DNA of 41,851 nucleotides from Phycisphaerae bacterium (lineage in GTDB: Bacteria; Planctomycetota; Phycisphaerae; UBA1845; PWPN01), in the NCBI GenBank assembly GCA_012729395.1, contig JAAYDF010000196.1, positions 1 through 41,851 on the forward strand, in the 5' to 3' direction. Position numbers and translations under genes: made by a program. This document shows, piece after piece, positions 41,757 to 41,851 of the stretch. Below the pieces are notes generated by a model, which saw only the letters and a program-made list of their open reading frames with translations, ran no database searches and was not told the origin of the DNA. How positions within the stretch are numbered: position 1 is the stretch's first letter; every line of letters begins with the position of its first letter.

Positions 41757-41851
41757 TAGCGGTCGCCCCCCGCGGCGGCCGGCGTCTGACAACCCATCAC
41801 CGCCCGGAGACCACCGGCATCTGAGGTCCCATCGCCACCCAGCGGCCGCCA
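41757..41851. repeat. Partial GGTCGCC hairpin repeat at the right edge
   Basis: TAGCGGTCGCCCCCCGCGGC at 41757 is the reverse complement of the CCGTAGCGGTCGCC end of the elements at 8.1 and 15.8 kb. The remainder to the window end shows no gene. Confidence 0.55.

Overview
The window looks like chromosomal DNA from a Planctomycetota bacterium, possibly Phycisphaerae-like; I cannot name a genus. The signs are high GC, several families of short palindromic repeats between and even inside genes, two secreted formylglycine sulfatases, a dockerin-like EF-hand tail on a secreted amidase without any cellulosome genes, many Cys4 zinc-ribbon proteins, a thymidylate synthase of the ThyX type, and envelope proteins of the diderm kind (LolA-like, SPOR, a probable lipoprotein). 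The two tRNA genes do not encode CCA.

Layout. 1-2044: the broken end of an RHS/YD-repeat gene, a palindromic element, tRNA-Arg(CCG) and more than 1 kb of repeat-rich DNA without a supported gene. 2045-8028 (+): a tightly packed five-gene operon: lysine 2,3-aminomutase (KamA), two ATP-grasp ligases of the D-Ala-D-Ala ligase type, a GNAT-histone-deacetylase-like fusion, and a second GNAT. This is the best candidate for an undescribed pathway: making beta-lysine, ligating it, and adding or removing acetyl groups. 8029-19378 (mostly -): accessory, lineage-specific secreted and membrane proteins separated by repeats. Two of them (a DUF1460/SPOR protein and a LolA/PsbP-like protein) share a duplicated promoter, leader and N-terminus, and one leader carries a 9-bp tandem repeat. 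19500-26234: housekeeping genes (Mrp/ApbC, ThyX, homocysteine methyltransferase, Rho, a K+ channel with two RCK units, tRNA-His), with a perfect 41-bp inverted repeat right after mrp. 26295-33369 (-): sulfatase, a frameshifted GerMN-amidase-Ig-dockerin gene, pyruvate kinase and a second sulfatase. 33615-39564 (+): a GH38 alpha-mannosidase-like protein that seems to lack the catalytic nucleophile, a HAD phosphatase, a GxxExxY PD-(D/E)XK protein between two palindromic elements, and a PfkB sugar kinase. 39806-41714 (-): a secreted metallophosphoesterase and a VTT/TVP38 membrane protein.

How the genes fit together. The sulfatases, GH38-like protein, HAD phosphatase and PfkB kinase suggest breakdown of sulfated or mannose-containing glycans feeding glycolysis, where pyruvate kinase acts. 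ThyX and the homocysteine methyltransferase both touch one-carbon metabolism. All functional assignments come from reading motifs by eye; no database search was run.
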